This document shows positions 31,956 through 46,454 of a stretch of 64,000 nucleotides of DNA, in pieces. The notes under the pieces are model-generated. The model worked only from the letters and a program-made list of their open reading frames with translations, searched no databases and had not been told where the DNA came from. Location: the NCBI GenBank assembly GCA_004194705.1, contig SADC01001291.1, forward strand, positions 1,302,001 to 1,366,000, given 5' to 3'. Numbering within the stretch: position 1 is the first letter of the stretch; the number at the start of each line of letters is the position of its first letter. Position numbers and translations under genes: made by a program. Source of the stretch: Ditylenchus dipsaci (Eukaryota > Nematoda > Chromadorea > Rhabditida > Anguinidae).

Positions 31956-32287
31956 CAGTCGACTCTCGCTTATCTGACACCCCTCAAGTTCGTTCCCGCC
32001 TTGGGTTCGACACTTTTTTTTAGCTCTAGGTACAGTAAAGATCCGTGCCTCTCGGTTATCTGACACCTGATTTTTAAAAGGGGTGTCAGATAACCGAGAG
32101 GCGCGGGTCTTTACGGCAACATGAAAATATTTTGGAAAAACGATCGGCAAAATTAGAATCCTTGCGATATTTCGGACCCAACTGATGAATCACATTTGGC
32201 AGAAGACTTCAAAAATAGAGCTAAAAAAAGTGAAGGACCCAAGGCGGGAACGAACTTTTGGGGTGTCAGATAAACGAGAGTCGACTG
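31956..32287. mobile_element. Tc1/pogo-like MITE with a second MITE of the same type inside
   Basis: CAGTCGACTCTCGCTTATCT and its inverse AGATAAACGAGAGTCGACTG bound the element, with TA on both sides (31954-31955, 32288-32289). Inside (about 32032-32118), TACAGTAAAGATCCGTGCCT with CTCGGTTATCTGACACC is answered by its inverse, GGTGTCAGATAACCGAGAGG and CGGGTCTTTACGG. This inner element uses almost the same ATCTGACACC subterminal motif as the outer one. Confidence 0.75.
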
Positions 32288-33162
32288 TATATGTTTGGCC
32301 GGGAAAAAATTTTCAGTGTAATATTTTCATTCACATAACTGTACTCATTCGAAAGCTCTTTTAATAGCAGAGGACCTTTTTCAATTAAATTTGGGGTCAC
32401 AAAAATTGAGATTTCACCCATTGAAGTTGAAAAGTGGAGTTTTTGTGGGAAAATATCAAAAAATATTTGAATTGGCGCCGATTTCCTGGCAATACCGCCG
32501 CACGGCCCCTCAAAAACTGCATTCTAGTGCATTTAAAAATAAACAAAACGCCAAGATTTTTGAAAGTCTTTTTCAAAATTTATTGGTTTCTTTCTTTTTT
32601 TTGCTTTTGCCGTGTAATTTTTTTTAGCAAAATATGAATTTTTCGAAACATAATTACACCATTTCAACCTTCTATGACACATAGCACACCATACACGAAG
32701 ATGGTAAAGCGTCAAATTTCGCTATAAAATAACTAAAGTGCAAAAATATCAAAAAAGCGAGACTTCAAAACAAAAGCAAAAATTTATCACCAATTCAAGC
32801 CAATAACAAATTCACATCAAAACATTTTACTTCAGCATCATACACCGATTCCACAAATTATAGTTTTTCGTGTGAGCCTGCAGACCCACACAATTGGGAA
32901 ATTGTGTAACGTACAGCGCTGGCACCACATAATTAAAACAATCAGAAGACTTTATTCTCAAATCGTTAATACGAATCTAAAACTCAAATAGACCAAATTT
33001 TTTAAGCCAATTCATCACACACCCTATATCAACACCGCTCTATTCGAAAAAGAAAGTTCAAGCAGAGATTTTTATGTCAGAAAAAAAACAAATGTGGGAA
33101 CAACATAAGACGGTAACGGACGATTTTTAATAGGAGACGATGGCTGGTCAGCAATTTCCGGC

Positions 33163-33348
33163 TCAAGTTAACGAATCACTATACTTGGACATAGTTTTGG
33201 TTCCATCCAGGATAGCGTGCTTGGCCAGCTCTCCAGGCATGACGAGATGAACGGAGGTCTGGATTTCGCGAGAAGAAAGCGTACGAGTCTCGCCATACTT
33301 GACCAGGTGGGCGGATTCATCCAGCAAGCGGTCGAACAGATCGTTAAC
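33163..33348 (-). pseudogene. Divergent histone H2B C-terminal exon
   Basis: H2B is a nucleosome core histone. The minus-strand exon follows an acceptor (TTTCTCAG) and reads VNDLFDRLLDESAHLVKYGE, then TLSSREIQTSVHLVMPGELA, then KHAILDGTKTMSKYSDSLT and a stop. This matches the second half of the H2B histone fold and the C-terminal helix: [31 protein letters not shown] and GTKAVTKY in canonical H2B. The frame is intact from acceptor to stop but diverged, and the N-terminal tail and first helix were not found upstream, where RPB1-like exons lie instead. It may be a captured fragment, a pseudogene, or the 3' exon of a chimeric gene. Confidence 0.75.
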
Positions 33349-33439
33349 CTGAGAAAGAGATTAAGCTACTACACTACACTTGCAAAAATACCCACCAGAT
33401 CTAAGCAGTCGGTTCCGACTTTAGTTAATTGACCAAGCG

Positions 33440-33698
33440 CCTACTTCTTGCCTGTTGATCCCTTGTCGAGTGATTGTCATCAAATCTCCTAGATAAAGGA
33501 AGTGGATTACAACAAAAATTTACCTTTCGTAGTCATCACATCACACAGCAGAGCCAAATGCATGCTCAACTTCTTGTCCGTCATTCGCTTGCGATCCAAC
33601 TCAAGTCTCAGCAGCCAAGGACTAGCATTCGTAGGATTGAAGTAGGGCATTTCGTGGTAAATGCTGAGCCAGTCACGGTCTTCTTCGATGCATCTAAA
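33440..33698 (-). pseudogene. RNA polymerase II largest subunit (RPB1) fragment, internally deleted
   Basis: RPB1 is the catalytic subunit of RNA polymerase II. The first exon (33524-33698) reads [20 protein letters not shown] and then [20 protein letters not shown], which is a signature of the RPB1 cleft domain. It continues straight into [12 protein letters not shown], and across a 35-bp intron (33489-33523, matching phase) into GDLMTITRQGINRQ. In full-length RPB1 the SPWLLR...DKKL and HLALLCD...INRQ blocks are separated by well over 100 residues, so a large in-frame deletion has joined them. The rest of the subunit is absent. Confidence 0.75.
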
Positions 33699-33769
33699 CT
33701 GAGAGGGTAAACTGGAGTTCCTTCTCTTCGGTAGAAATAAAATCAGCCTTAATTGATCAGTAAATGAGA

Positions 33770-34150
33770 CTACCCGAATATCGGCTGCTTTCTTCTTTTC
33801 TGGATCTTAACCTGTTCCATCTTACTGCGACTGCATTCCGCCTCTTGGCTGAAAGTTCTTCTCTTAATTTAGCCTCCAGCTGTTGCTTATCAGCTTGCTT
33901 CACTAAAACGAAAGCTCTTTCAAAATATCAGGTACAGCCATATGAAACAGCTTACGATGACGAAGTTCCCACACTTCTCTTGCTTTTGCACTTGCTGCTT
34001 TTCTCTTCTGTACTTCAATTTGCTTCATGTTTGACTTTTTAGACCATCGCTTGCATGCCAGAGCTTGAAATTTCCCGAATATCGGCTGCTCTTCAGCATC
34101 TTTTTGCATTTTTCGGGTATTGACCATTGCTAGACCTGAAACATAAATCT
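33770..34150 (-). pseudogene. Unknown charged coiled-coil fragment, two exons
   Basis: After an acceptor TTTCAG near 34144 the minus strand reads LAMVNTRKMQKDAEEQPIFG and KQIEVQKRKAASAKAREVWE. An intron of about 52 bp (donor GTAAGC, acceptor GTTTTAG) leads to KQADKQQLEAKLREELSAKR and [19 protein letters not shown]. The high Lys/Glu/Gln content and heptad-like spacing suggest a coiled coil. The text GCAGCCGATATTCGGG occurs near the start of the first exon and at the end of the second. It lies directly upstream of the RPB1 fragment on the same strand. The family is not recognised. Confidence 0.4.
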
Positions 34151-34859
34151 TTGTCTCGCATAAAAAACTCAAAAATTCGCATTTTTTCTAGCGCTTCATG
34201 CATTAAAAGATAGCGCAACAAATAAAGTCCCACGACAAACTATAAAAAATCCTTAAAGGCCATTTTTCAGAAATCTCAGACCAAAAGAGTGAAACAACTG
34301 GCATTTTTCCGAGTAAAAATAGGGGTTTTCGCGTTTTCCATTTAACTTTTGCATAAAACACCTAAAATTTGCATTTTTTGTATACGTCTTTGGTACCAAA
34401 ATGCAGCAAATTTACTCCTCTATCGAGCCTCCAGTTGCGTTTCAGGAAAACTCGACATAAAATAGTGCTAGAATCTCAATCGAGTCAACTAGATGAAAAA
34501 ATTTCTTTGAAATTTTCACAGAAATCAATTATAGCTTCGAAATTTTGCATGTTTTATGGGCAAGTGATGGCTTGTTCGAAAGCGCTGAATGTGGTGAGTT
34601 TTTTGACAATAAACTTACATGAGGTACAGCGAAAAAGTAAAACCAGAAGTGCTGGATAAAATAAACTAAAAAACAGCGGTTTTTCAAAATTTTTGATTTG
34701 GCGCCAAATTTCGCTAATGCACTAGAATGCAGTTTTTGAGGGGCGTGGCCGAGCCTCTTAGCCTTCGTAATGAAACTTCTTACGATATTTTTTTCGGACA
34801 AAGGTTTTAGTAGATGCTATTATTGCCAAATTTTTTTCGCATTTTTTTCACATTTGCAT

Positions 34860-35310
34860 AAACCACCAGGATAGGTTCTGAACCACGTGGTTACCCCACA
34901 ACTAACAGGATGGGGCTCGGAACTACGGGGCTCGAAACAACAGGAAAGTACCCCAACCAACACGATGGAGCCCGAACCGCGTGGATACATCCCCTAAACA
35001 CCAGGATGGGGATCGAATCACATTCATACCATTCAACCACCAGGATGAGGCTCGAACACCCAGGAGTGGGCTCGAACTACCGGGAAAGTATTTTAACCAC
35101 CAAGATAGGGCCTAAACCACATGGATATCCCCCCAACCACCAGGACGGCACTCAAACCACAACAAAAGTACTCGAACCACTAGGACGGTACCCAAACAAC
35201 GTGGATGCCCACAAAGACCAGGACGGGGCCTAAACCACCAGGATAGGGCTCGAACCATCAGGAAAGTAGTTGAATCACCAAGATTGGACTCGAACTACTT
35301 AGAAACCCCT
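34860..35310. repeat. Minisatellite of AACCACCAGGATGGGGCTCG units
   Basis: About 13 degenerate units of roughly 33-36 bp, built on AACCACCAGGAYGGGGCTCG, run from 34860 to 35310 and resume at 35506-35560 on the other side of a Kolobok-like insertion. Confidence 0.7.
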
Positions 35311-35506
35311 TAAAGGACCATGGTTTTTGCGCGCAGTGGCATGTGTAAAATTTGAATTGGCGGGGACACTTCTCTTTCGTCTCAAACTTTACTCTTTGGA
35401 GTCGTTCGCCATAACTTCAAAGAGTACAGTGCGAGACGAAAGAAACTGTCCCCCGCCAATTCAAAGTTTGCACATGCCACTGCTCGCAAAAACCATGGTC
35501 CTTTAA
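35310..35506. mobile_element. Kolobok/T2-like foldback inserted in the minisatellite
   Basis: It begins TTAAAGGACCATGGTTTTTG, contains CAGTGGCATGTG, TTGGCGGGGACA and a hairpin, and ends in the inverse AAAAACCATGGTCCTTTAA. TTAA is at both ends. The copy in the TONSL intron at 48677-48898 belongs to the same subfamily. The minisatellite continues after it, giving the order of events. Confidence 0.8.
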
Positions 35507-35559
35507 CCACTAAAATAAGGCACGAACTACTTGGATGCCCCCCGACACCAGGAAAGTAG

Positions 35560-37150
35560 AGAAGGAAAGTGGGCGGTAAGTTTGTAGGCCAGATGGGGGG
35601 TGGTAGTGGATATCCAGATAGGGGTAATAAGGAGGTATGTGATAGATTAACACATACCTACCATTTAAATTTCAAAATAGAATACAGGTGACGATAGGCA
35701 CCTTTGGACCCTAGTTAATTGTATTTAACTTGATTAAAATAATGAAATTATCTTCCTAGCATTTTTTGTAAGGGTGGTATTTCTTTCCATTACCAAAATA
35801 CTCTTTTCTAGTACTAGAATTGAACTTGTAAAAAAAAAAACAAAAAAAAGTTCCTCTCTTCAAACCCCTAAATGTCTAACTTTGTAAAATATTTTACCGA
35901 AGAAAAATATCTTGTTAAGCGGCTGAGATTCAGAGCTACACGATAGTTAAACGTTTCAAAAAAGCCTTTGTAGAAATTAGAGACAAAGAAAATAAAAGTA
36001 CGAAAAATACAAATTTTTTCACTGTAACAGAGTATTTTGGTACTTGAAAAAAGTATTACCCTTTCTGTAAACGACCCTGAAATTGTGTTGTATGTTTTCT
36101 TTAGCTCTTTTTATGTTTTTTTTCTGACAAAGTACAGCCATAGGATGATGCTTTGCAAAATAGAGTTCTTTGCTATAAGTTACTGAAAAGGTTATAAAAG
36201 TGTTGCATAGGACAGCTGCTCTTCAGTCGTCCTACTAAAATGTTGAGAGAAGGCAAAAATACTGAGTGGGTAAGCGAGCAGACATGACACATTCAATAGG
36301 TTATTTGCTTATTTTAACAGCTTTGACCACTGGAATTCATTGATTAAAATTTTATAAATTTTAATAAATTTTAATTTAAATAAAGTTATTAAGGAGCATG
36401 CCCCTGCGTTACACGGAGAAAAGGCGGAACTAGCAGTTTTTTATCTTGAATCTTTGGCTCCATCTTACAATTGAAGTTTTTATCTTGGTCCCCTTGTTGC
36501 TTCTTATCGTGATTGTTTATGGCTATCTAGAAACCAGGACACTAACTTCAGAGAGGACCAAACAAAATTGTGTTTTTGACATAATATACCAAAAAATGTA
36601 TATTTTTTCTGAGTCGGTTGGCGTTTACAGGTCTTGGTAGTTTTAGCCAAAAAAAAATTATGGCCTATCAAAGTGATTCAAATTTCTTGGGCTCCCTGTA
36701 ATGCTAAAACCAAATTTTCGTTCTGTCTCATGTGGTTTGGATCCTGATCAGTGAATGAATTTGAATAGCAATTGGAACCCTCGAGCCCTAACAGCAGAAG
36801 GACCAAACGAAAATCGTGTTTTTCAGCATTATATAAAGTCGAAAAGGGTTCTGGCACGGATTATTTCATTTACCGTAAATGTTCTAATGGAGTCCCGGAC
36901 CTCTATTTTTCGATCCCCCGAAAACCGGAAAATCGGAAAATTTGGGTCAATCTCGAGATTTTTGGGTGAAAATCAGAAATCTAAAAAGCAGTTTCAGTAG
37001 AAATATCAGAATTAAAGAATTTCTTCAAGAAATGCCCTTAAAATTAAAACTCCAGAGACGACCAGACACTCAGAAAATAAATTGACGTATTTTTATAGCA
37101 GTTTTATTATTAGGGCATTTCTTGAAGAAATTCTCCAATTCTGATATTTA
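35560..37150. other. AT-rich intergenic stretch with two repeat remnants
   Basis: A solo TTAAGGAGCATGCCCCTGCG (about 36389) resembles a Kolobok-like left end. An inverted repeat (37001-37040 with 37110-37150, TTTCTTCAAGAAATGCCCTT) immediately precedes the hAT-like element. Open frames at 36446-36640 and 36755-37000 have no recognisable motif. Confidence 0.4.
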
Positions 37151-37160
37151 TGCTATCAAG

Positions 37161-38684
37161 TAGAGGTGTGCACGGGATCGGGATCCCGTTTCCGAAGGTT
37201 TTGGTGCTAAATCCCGATCCCGAATCCCTCCCGATCGATTTTAAAAATCCCGATCCCAAAAATTGCTAAATCCCGATGAATACTTTAAAAAGCATTTTTG
37301 GCCAGAAATATTTTCACGTTTGCACGATTTTGCGGTTTTTTTAATGTATTTTTCTCTTTTTTTGGACAGATTTAAATCAGTGCTCGGAAGTCGTACTCGT
37401 AGTCGTACTCGTATCGTACTCGTACTACGAATACGAAGTACGAGAGAGAACAAATTCGGCTACGAGTACGAATACGAAGTACGAACGCTAAGTACGAGTA
37501 CGAAGTACGATAAGCAAAGTACGAATCGTACCGTTACTAAAGTTTTGCTTGCGAGCCGTTTATACTTCGAATTCTAATTCTCACGCGTGCATACCTTATG
37601 TTTTTACTTCCTTTATAGTGTGTTGAATGAAGTCCAATGCCAAAAAGTATCGACCACTCGATTGCAACCATTTTCAGCACCGCTTTACTGCCATCAACTG
37701 CCTTAAATTTGCCATTCTAATACGGAGGAAGCAAAATAGAGGAAAATCAGCCAAAAGACATATGGTTCCAATCCATATGGTTTTAGTTCGCTTTGGTTTT
37801 AATCGCATCTTCCTCTATCAATTTTTTTGACTTTTAAAAATGCAATGACAACTTTTTAGAGTCAGAATTCAATAAGGAATCAGATACAAATATTTCCACA
37901 CCAAATTTACACGCAAAAAGTAGGTATCTAGCGAGGGTTTGACCCAGTGATAAAATCGTATGTCGGAAGAGTAGGATGTCACGAAATCAGCCAAGACAGT
38001 TATTCAACAGTGCGCTGATGACATTTTCCGATAGCTAACAGATTAAGGCTCATTTTGATACAAAATTTACTAGTAAAGAAGACGAATATAAAAGTGCGAG
38101 TAAAAAAGCCAGGTACGAAAAAAATACGATACGACTACGGCTCGTTTTTTAGCTCGTACTACGAGTACGAATACGAAATACGAGACTAAAAAATAAGAGG
38201 TGCGAGGTACGAAAAAAATGAAGGTTCGAAGTACGAGTACGACAAGATTCAAAAATTCCGACCACTGATTTTAATGTGATAGGTCCTGCCGATTATTCCA
38301 TCAGGCTTAATTATTTTTCGCTCTGTATTACAGAAATTTATGCGAAAAGGATGTCTCCAAAAATTCCACCGATTTTAGACGCTTGTAACTTTTTGTTGTG
38401 AAGTGAATTCGATATTCTGTAAACAAAGCATGCGGTGATAATTTCGTAGCAAATTTTTCTGTAAATATTTGTCTATAAAATAAAAAAAGCACTATTTTTG
38501 CTTCATATTCCTCTAGTAGTTTAGGTCCTGGTATGTAGATAGCCTCTGGAAAGGTAAGGTCTAAGCCTCAGAGGAACCACTCGTATTTTTTCGGCTAATT
38601 TTTTTTACGTAATCCCGATCCCGAATGTTTTTTAGCCCCAATCCCGATCCCAAAATCCCTCCCCAGGCCGAATGCACACCTCTA
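37161..38684. mobile_element. hAT-like element with GATCCCGATCCCG subterminal repeats
   Basis: The exact 8-bp repeat CTATCAAG flanks it (37153-37160 and 38685-38692). The ends are TAGAGGTGTGCACGGGATCG and, inward, TAGAGGTGTGCATTCGGCC. Clusters of ATCCCGATCCCGA lie next to both ends in opposite orientation. Inside is a second hAT-like foldback (37378-38267). No transposase frame is recognisable. Confidence 0.8.
37378..38267. mobile_element. hAT-like foldback with GTACTCGTACTACGAA arms, nested
   Basis: The ends are CAGTGCTCGGAAGTCGTAC and, inward, CAGTGGTCGGAATTTTTG. They are flanked by ATTTAAAT (37370-37377) and ATTTTAAT (38268-38275), 7 of 8 matching. The arms (37390-37530 and 38090-38245) are arrays of CGAGTACGAAGTACGA-type units in opposite orientation. 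Its interior resembles the dispersed repeat in the Kolobok-like element at 22041-23340 (TCGATTGCAACCATTTTCAG). Confidence 0.75.
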
Positions 38685-38699
38685 CTATCAAGCTAACTT

Positions 38700-39170
38700 T
38701 TAATTTCGCACAAGTTTGTCTGACACCACAATACCAAGTTATCAACAAAATATGGTCCCAAAACAAAAATTAAAAAAACATGCCAATTTTTTAAAGAGGT
38801 GGATGAATAGAGGAAATAACCCACTCACACCAATTTTTTACTCAAATTTGACCAACACATAAGACATATTTTTTATTGCCAATGTTCCGTGGATTTGTGG
38901 TAGACTCGAATGAAATATAACATGGTATATGAAGATAAACGAAATAATCCATACCAAGAACCCATTTATGCAAATTTTGTTACAAAATGCATGTCAAATG
39001 TTATAGCGCCTTAAAACCGAAATAATTTTAGTCTCCCTTTTATAAACTTTTTAAGTTTGATGATTAAAATTTTTTGTCTCTTGGGTTTGGATCTTTAAAA
39101 AAGGGTGGAAAATAAAAACTTTTGTAAAAGAGGAATCAAAAACTCACTGGTTCTATCAATTTTAGATGTT
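38700..39170. other. AT-rich intergenic stretch
   Basis: The first 70 bp (GCACAAGTTTGTCTGACACC) are shared with 60800-60850, so this is repeat-derived. Nothing else was recognised. Confidence 0.4.
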
Positions 39171-39175
39171 CGGAC

Positions 39176-39416
39176 TTAAAGGGGCATACCAGCCCGTTAC
39201 AGTGAAAAAAAAGCGGACCCGCAATTCCTTTCTTCCATGACCATTTTCTATAAGCGTTCTACCTGATCCGATGAAAGTTTTCTGCCTAACTTTATAAAGT
39301 AGTATAAGGTGCTCAATATCAGATTTTACACGAGACGATAAAAACAGTGATAATTTTTAAATAGTTGCTGGTCCCCGCCTTAATTTGCACTGTAACGAGC
39401 TGGTATGCCCCTTTAA
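39176..39416. mobile_element. Kolobok/T2-like foldback
   Basis: It begins TTAAAGGGGCATACCAGCCC and ends with the inverse GGTATGCCCCTTTAA. TTAA is present at both ends. The inner part contains TCCCCGCC as in the other copies. Confidence 0.75.
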
Positions 39417-39419
39417 CAC

Positions 39420-41110
39420 TCGAAGGACGCCCTGAAACAAAGGCATCTTCTGGTGCAGAATTTCATGCTGAACAACTCTGCAAAAACAGATTTTGCGCGC
39501 CTCGAGTCCGAAACTTGACAAAATACCTTTTTAAGATTTTAGTCACAAAAAATGGGTGTCGACTTTAAAAGACCAGTTGACACATTATTTCAAACTTTTT
39601 TCACCAATTCAAATACTCATTCAAACCGCTATTGTCTGCGCTTTCAAATGAGATCTTGACCTGGAAATTGACATTTTAAAAAATTGAAAATTAAATCAAA
39701 AAAATATTTTTTCCGAAAATTAACTTAATTCACTAAAAGTGAATTTTCACCGTGACTAAAAATTTGTTAAAAATAAAATTTGTGCTTAAAATATAGCTAA
39801 GATTCAGCGCTTTCGAATGATATGTCATTTGTGCATCGTTAACTCAGAAACTAGCGAAATAAAAACGTTTTTATTTAGCAAAAAATGTTATTGAATTTCT
39901 ACAAAAGCTGTTTTGATGGTCTAACAGTTGAAAGATTGTCAATCTGACACCGTATTCGTAATCAACCCAATTTGCTTGTAAAACTGCTTTTAGATATTAA
40001 AAATGTGTGTCACATTTCGAATTCCGCTCAAGACAAAAAATATTTAAATTAAAACATATTTAGCTTATTGAATATTTTTTGTCTTGAGCGGAATTCGAAA
40101 TGTGACACACATTTTCAATATCTAAAGCAGTTTTACAAGCAAATTGGGTTGATTACGAATTATTTTTTCGACTTTTTTTCTACCGTGGATGTTATATATT
40201 ATTCGACTCCAAATTTGACGCTGAGCAAGATGTTCTCAGGTGTCGGCCTCAATTTATCCTGAAAATTTTGAGTTATGGCATTTTTTAGTGATAGTAATTT
40301 TTTTCAACCTCCAAAAATGACCCCTTTTCTCAAAATGGATAAAGGTGGGCTGTTTTGATCAAACTTATATACACATTTGAACTCATTCTACTCGGTAGGA
40401 GTTGCTCTACAAGATGGATGTGAAAAATTGCCATATTGTACCAAAAATTATAGACTTTTAACAAATTGAATGTAAAATTACAAATTTCAGACTAAGCCTT
40501 TTTCTTAAAATTTGCTAAATTACCCGTGTCGCACCCGATGTGGGATAAAATTAAATTGCATTTTCAGAATCTACACGAAAAACTGCATCTGAAAGCATCA
40601 AACAGTGAACTACTTTATAAGGATTGCGCACGGTATCTGGAGCTTTGAAGTCGGGAAGTCAGACGAATTTTATTAAAAAGCACAGGGGGAACAAGGCAAA
40701 CTTTTTTTTGAAAAAATATCCACGATCACAATCTTGAAATCTGACACCGGATTCGTGTTCAGAATGGTCGATTTGCATGTGAAAGTGCTCTTAAACGTCA
40801 AAAACTTCTATGAAGTTCAAAATTCCACTCGAGACAATAAACATTTAAATAAAGATTTAATTACTTTTGTCAAATCGAATCAAATTACGCATTACCCACA
40901 TCAAGTTACAGATTGTGTCTCTTAAAAATTCACAGTTCTATATTTTGAAAAAAAAACCAACTTACAGTTTGCAGCTGGAAATAATACAAAAAGTTACATG
41001 TTCCCATAAAAAATTAGGTCTAGGTCTAGAGGTGGAAAAAGTTTGTAAAAATAAATGGAAAAATCAGTTTGTTGCATTGCGCATTCGAACTCTACAGTCG
41101 AATTATTCAG
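39420..41110. other. AT-rich intergenic stretch with one long hairpin
   Basis: A near-perfect hairpin lies at 39948-40166 (AATTCCGCTCAAGACAAAAA against TTTTTGTCTTGAGCGGAATT). A diverged direct copy of its arm is at 40738-40850. No gene was recognised. Confidence 0.5.
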
Positions 41111-41120
41111 TTAACAAGAA

Positions 41121-42006
41121 GGTCATGAGAAAAAATCGGGTCGCAAAAATCGGGTCGGAAAAATTGGGTCAGAAAAAATCGGGTCAGAAAAAATCGGGTC
41201 GGAAAAAAAGCGGGCAATATAATTTTTGTACCTGGGGGAGTGGGGAGGGAGTGTTAAGGCCTTTTTTGGTCAACTGTGAATAGTGTTTGAACATCTTCTA
41301 AGTAATTGTTATGAAACGGTAAAAGAGTTGTTTCCCAACGTTTTTCCTACTAAAAAGTCAGGGTTTTAAAAAAAATTTGGTAACCATAAGTTGACCAATT
41401 CCCTCGATCCTTCATGCTTGATAAACCAAAAAGGGTACCTGGGTATCTTTTAAAATACCAAAAAAGATGTGATTTGTACATAGTTTTGTCAGCTGGGGAT
41501 TACTGAACAAAGAAAGGTATGCATGAATTTTTTATGCATCCAGAATCACTTTCGAGTGATTTGTGTCTGAGGTGTGTGGGTGTGCGCATCTTTAACCAAC
41601 CAAGCCCATGGCCCCTTTTGCGGGCGTATCGGTGTTTGAGAGTCAGAGATGCGCGCATTCAATTAGCTTAGACACGATTCCGAACAAGACTCTTGATCGT
41701 AAATGCATTAAAGACTCTTTTTGCCCAGCTCCAGTGATCAAAACCTGGTAGGATACCTCAATATATGATATGTCAGCTTGGGGAGCTCAGCTCGCACCCT
41801 TCGGGGGAGCAGGAAGGTTTGTTTTCTTGGGGTTGAGATGCCTACACCCACATACCTGAGGCGCAAATCACAGCTGTTGAAACACAATCACAGTTGACCA
41901 AAAAAGACATCCCCGATCCCCCCCCCCAGGTATATAAGTGCCATGAAAAATATAATGACCCGATTTTTTCCGACCCGATTTTTGCGACCCGATTTTTTCT
42001 CATAAC
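41121..42006. mobile_element. MULE-like foldback with AAAATCGGGTCGG arms
   Basis: TAACAAGAA (9 bp) flanks it at 41112-41120 and 42007-42015. The ends are GGTCATGAGAAAAAATCGGG and, inward, GTTATGAGAAAAAATCGGG. The left arm (41133-41212) has six AAAATCGGGTCAG units and the right arm (41958-41998) has three inverted ones. The interior is an inverted copy pair of the dispersed repeat containing CACTTTCGAGTGATTTGTGT. No coding sequence was found. Confidence 0.8.
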
Positions 42007-42016
42007 TAACAAGAAA

Positions 42017-42240
42017 TCGGCGCCCGGACATTGTTTCTTTTTAATGGACAATGTCGCCCGCAGGAAAGTTTTGTTAGCCCAATTTTTGATTGCGCATCGA
42101 GCTGATTTTTCACTATCAGTCCTTCTCGGCTATTCTCACTAACTTTATAGAAATCAACTCGAATTAATCAAAAATTGGGCTAACAAAACTTTCCTACGGG
42201 GACATTGTCCATTAAAAAGGGACAATGTGCGGGCGCCAAA
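42017..42240. repeat. Hairpin just upstream of CCDC102
   Basis: Text including GGACAATGTC, GGAAAGTTTTGTTAGCCCAA and TTTTTGATT at 42030-42095 is inverted at 42160-42225. It ends about 45 bp before the CCDC102 start codon and may overlap its promoter. Confidence 0.7.
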
Positions 42241-42285
42241 AGAATCCCCCATTTAAAGTAATTTCAGGCTTTCAAAACTCTACAA

Positions 42286-46335
<4,050 letters not shown>

Positions 46336-46343
46336 GGAACTCG

Positions 46344-46357
46344 AATAAAAATTTATT
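46344..46357. terminator. Palindromic double poly(A) signal between convergent genes
   Basis: AATAAA at 46344-46349 serves CCDC102, 9 bp after its stop codon. TTTATT at 46352-46357, which is AATAAA on the minus strand, lies about 98 bp past the TONSL stop. The two signals are separated by 2 bp. If both are used, the 3' ends of the two mRNAs overlap. Confidence 0.6.
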
Positions 46358-46454
46358 TTCACTACAACTAACTCACTTTGCATCTAACGCACAAACATAA
46401 CCTGCATTGTTCCGAATTTTAAATAAAGTTCAAATGTAGAGAGATCACAAACAA

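Larger units (their letters stand above)
32500..34750. mobile_element. Inverted-repeat-flanked block carrying H2B, RPB1 and unknown exons
   Basis: CCCCTCAAAAACTGCATTCT with AGTGCATT (32514-32536) is repeated inverted at 34714-34742 (AATGCACTAGAATGCAGTTT with TTGAGGGG). Weaker similarity continues inward for about 100 bp (TTTTGAAA...TTTGC-type text on both sides). Between the repeats, on the minus strand, are an unknown coiled-coil fragment, an RPB1 fragment and an H2B exon. No target duplication was found. The layout is that expected of a transposon that has captured host gene pieces, but ancient repeats flanking an ordinary locus cannot be excluded. Confidence 0.5.
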
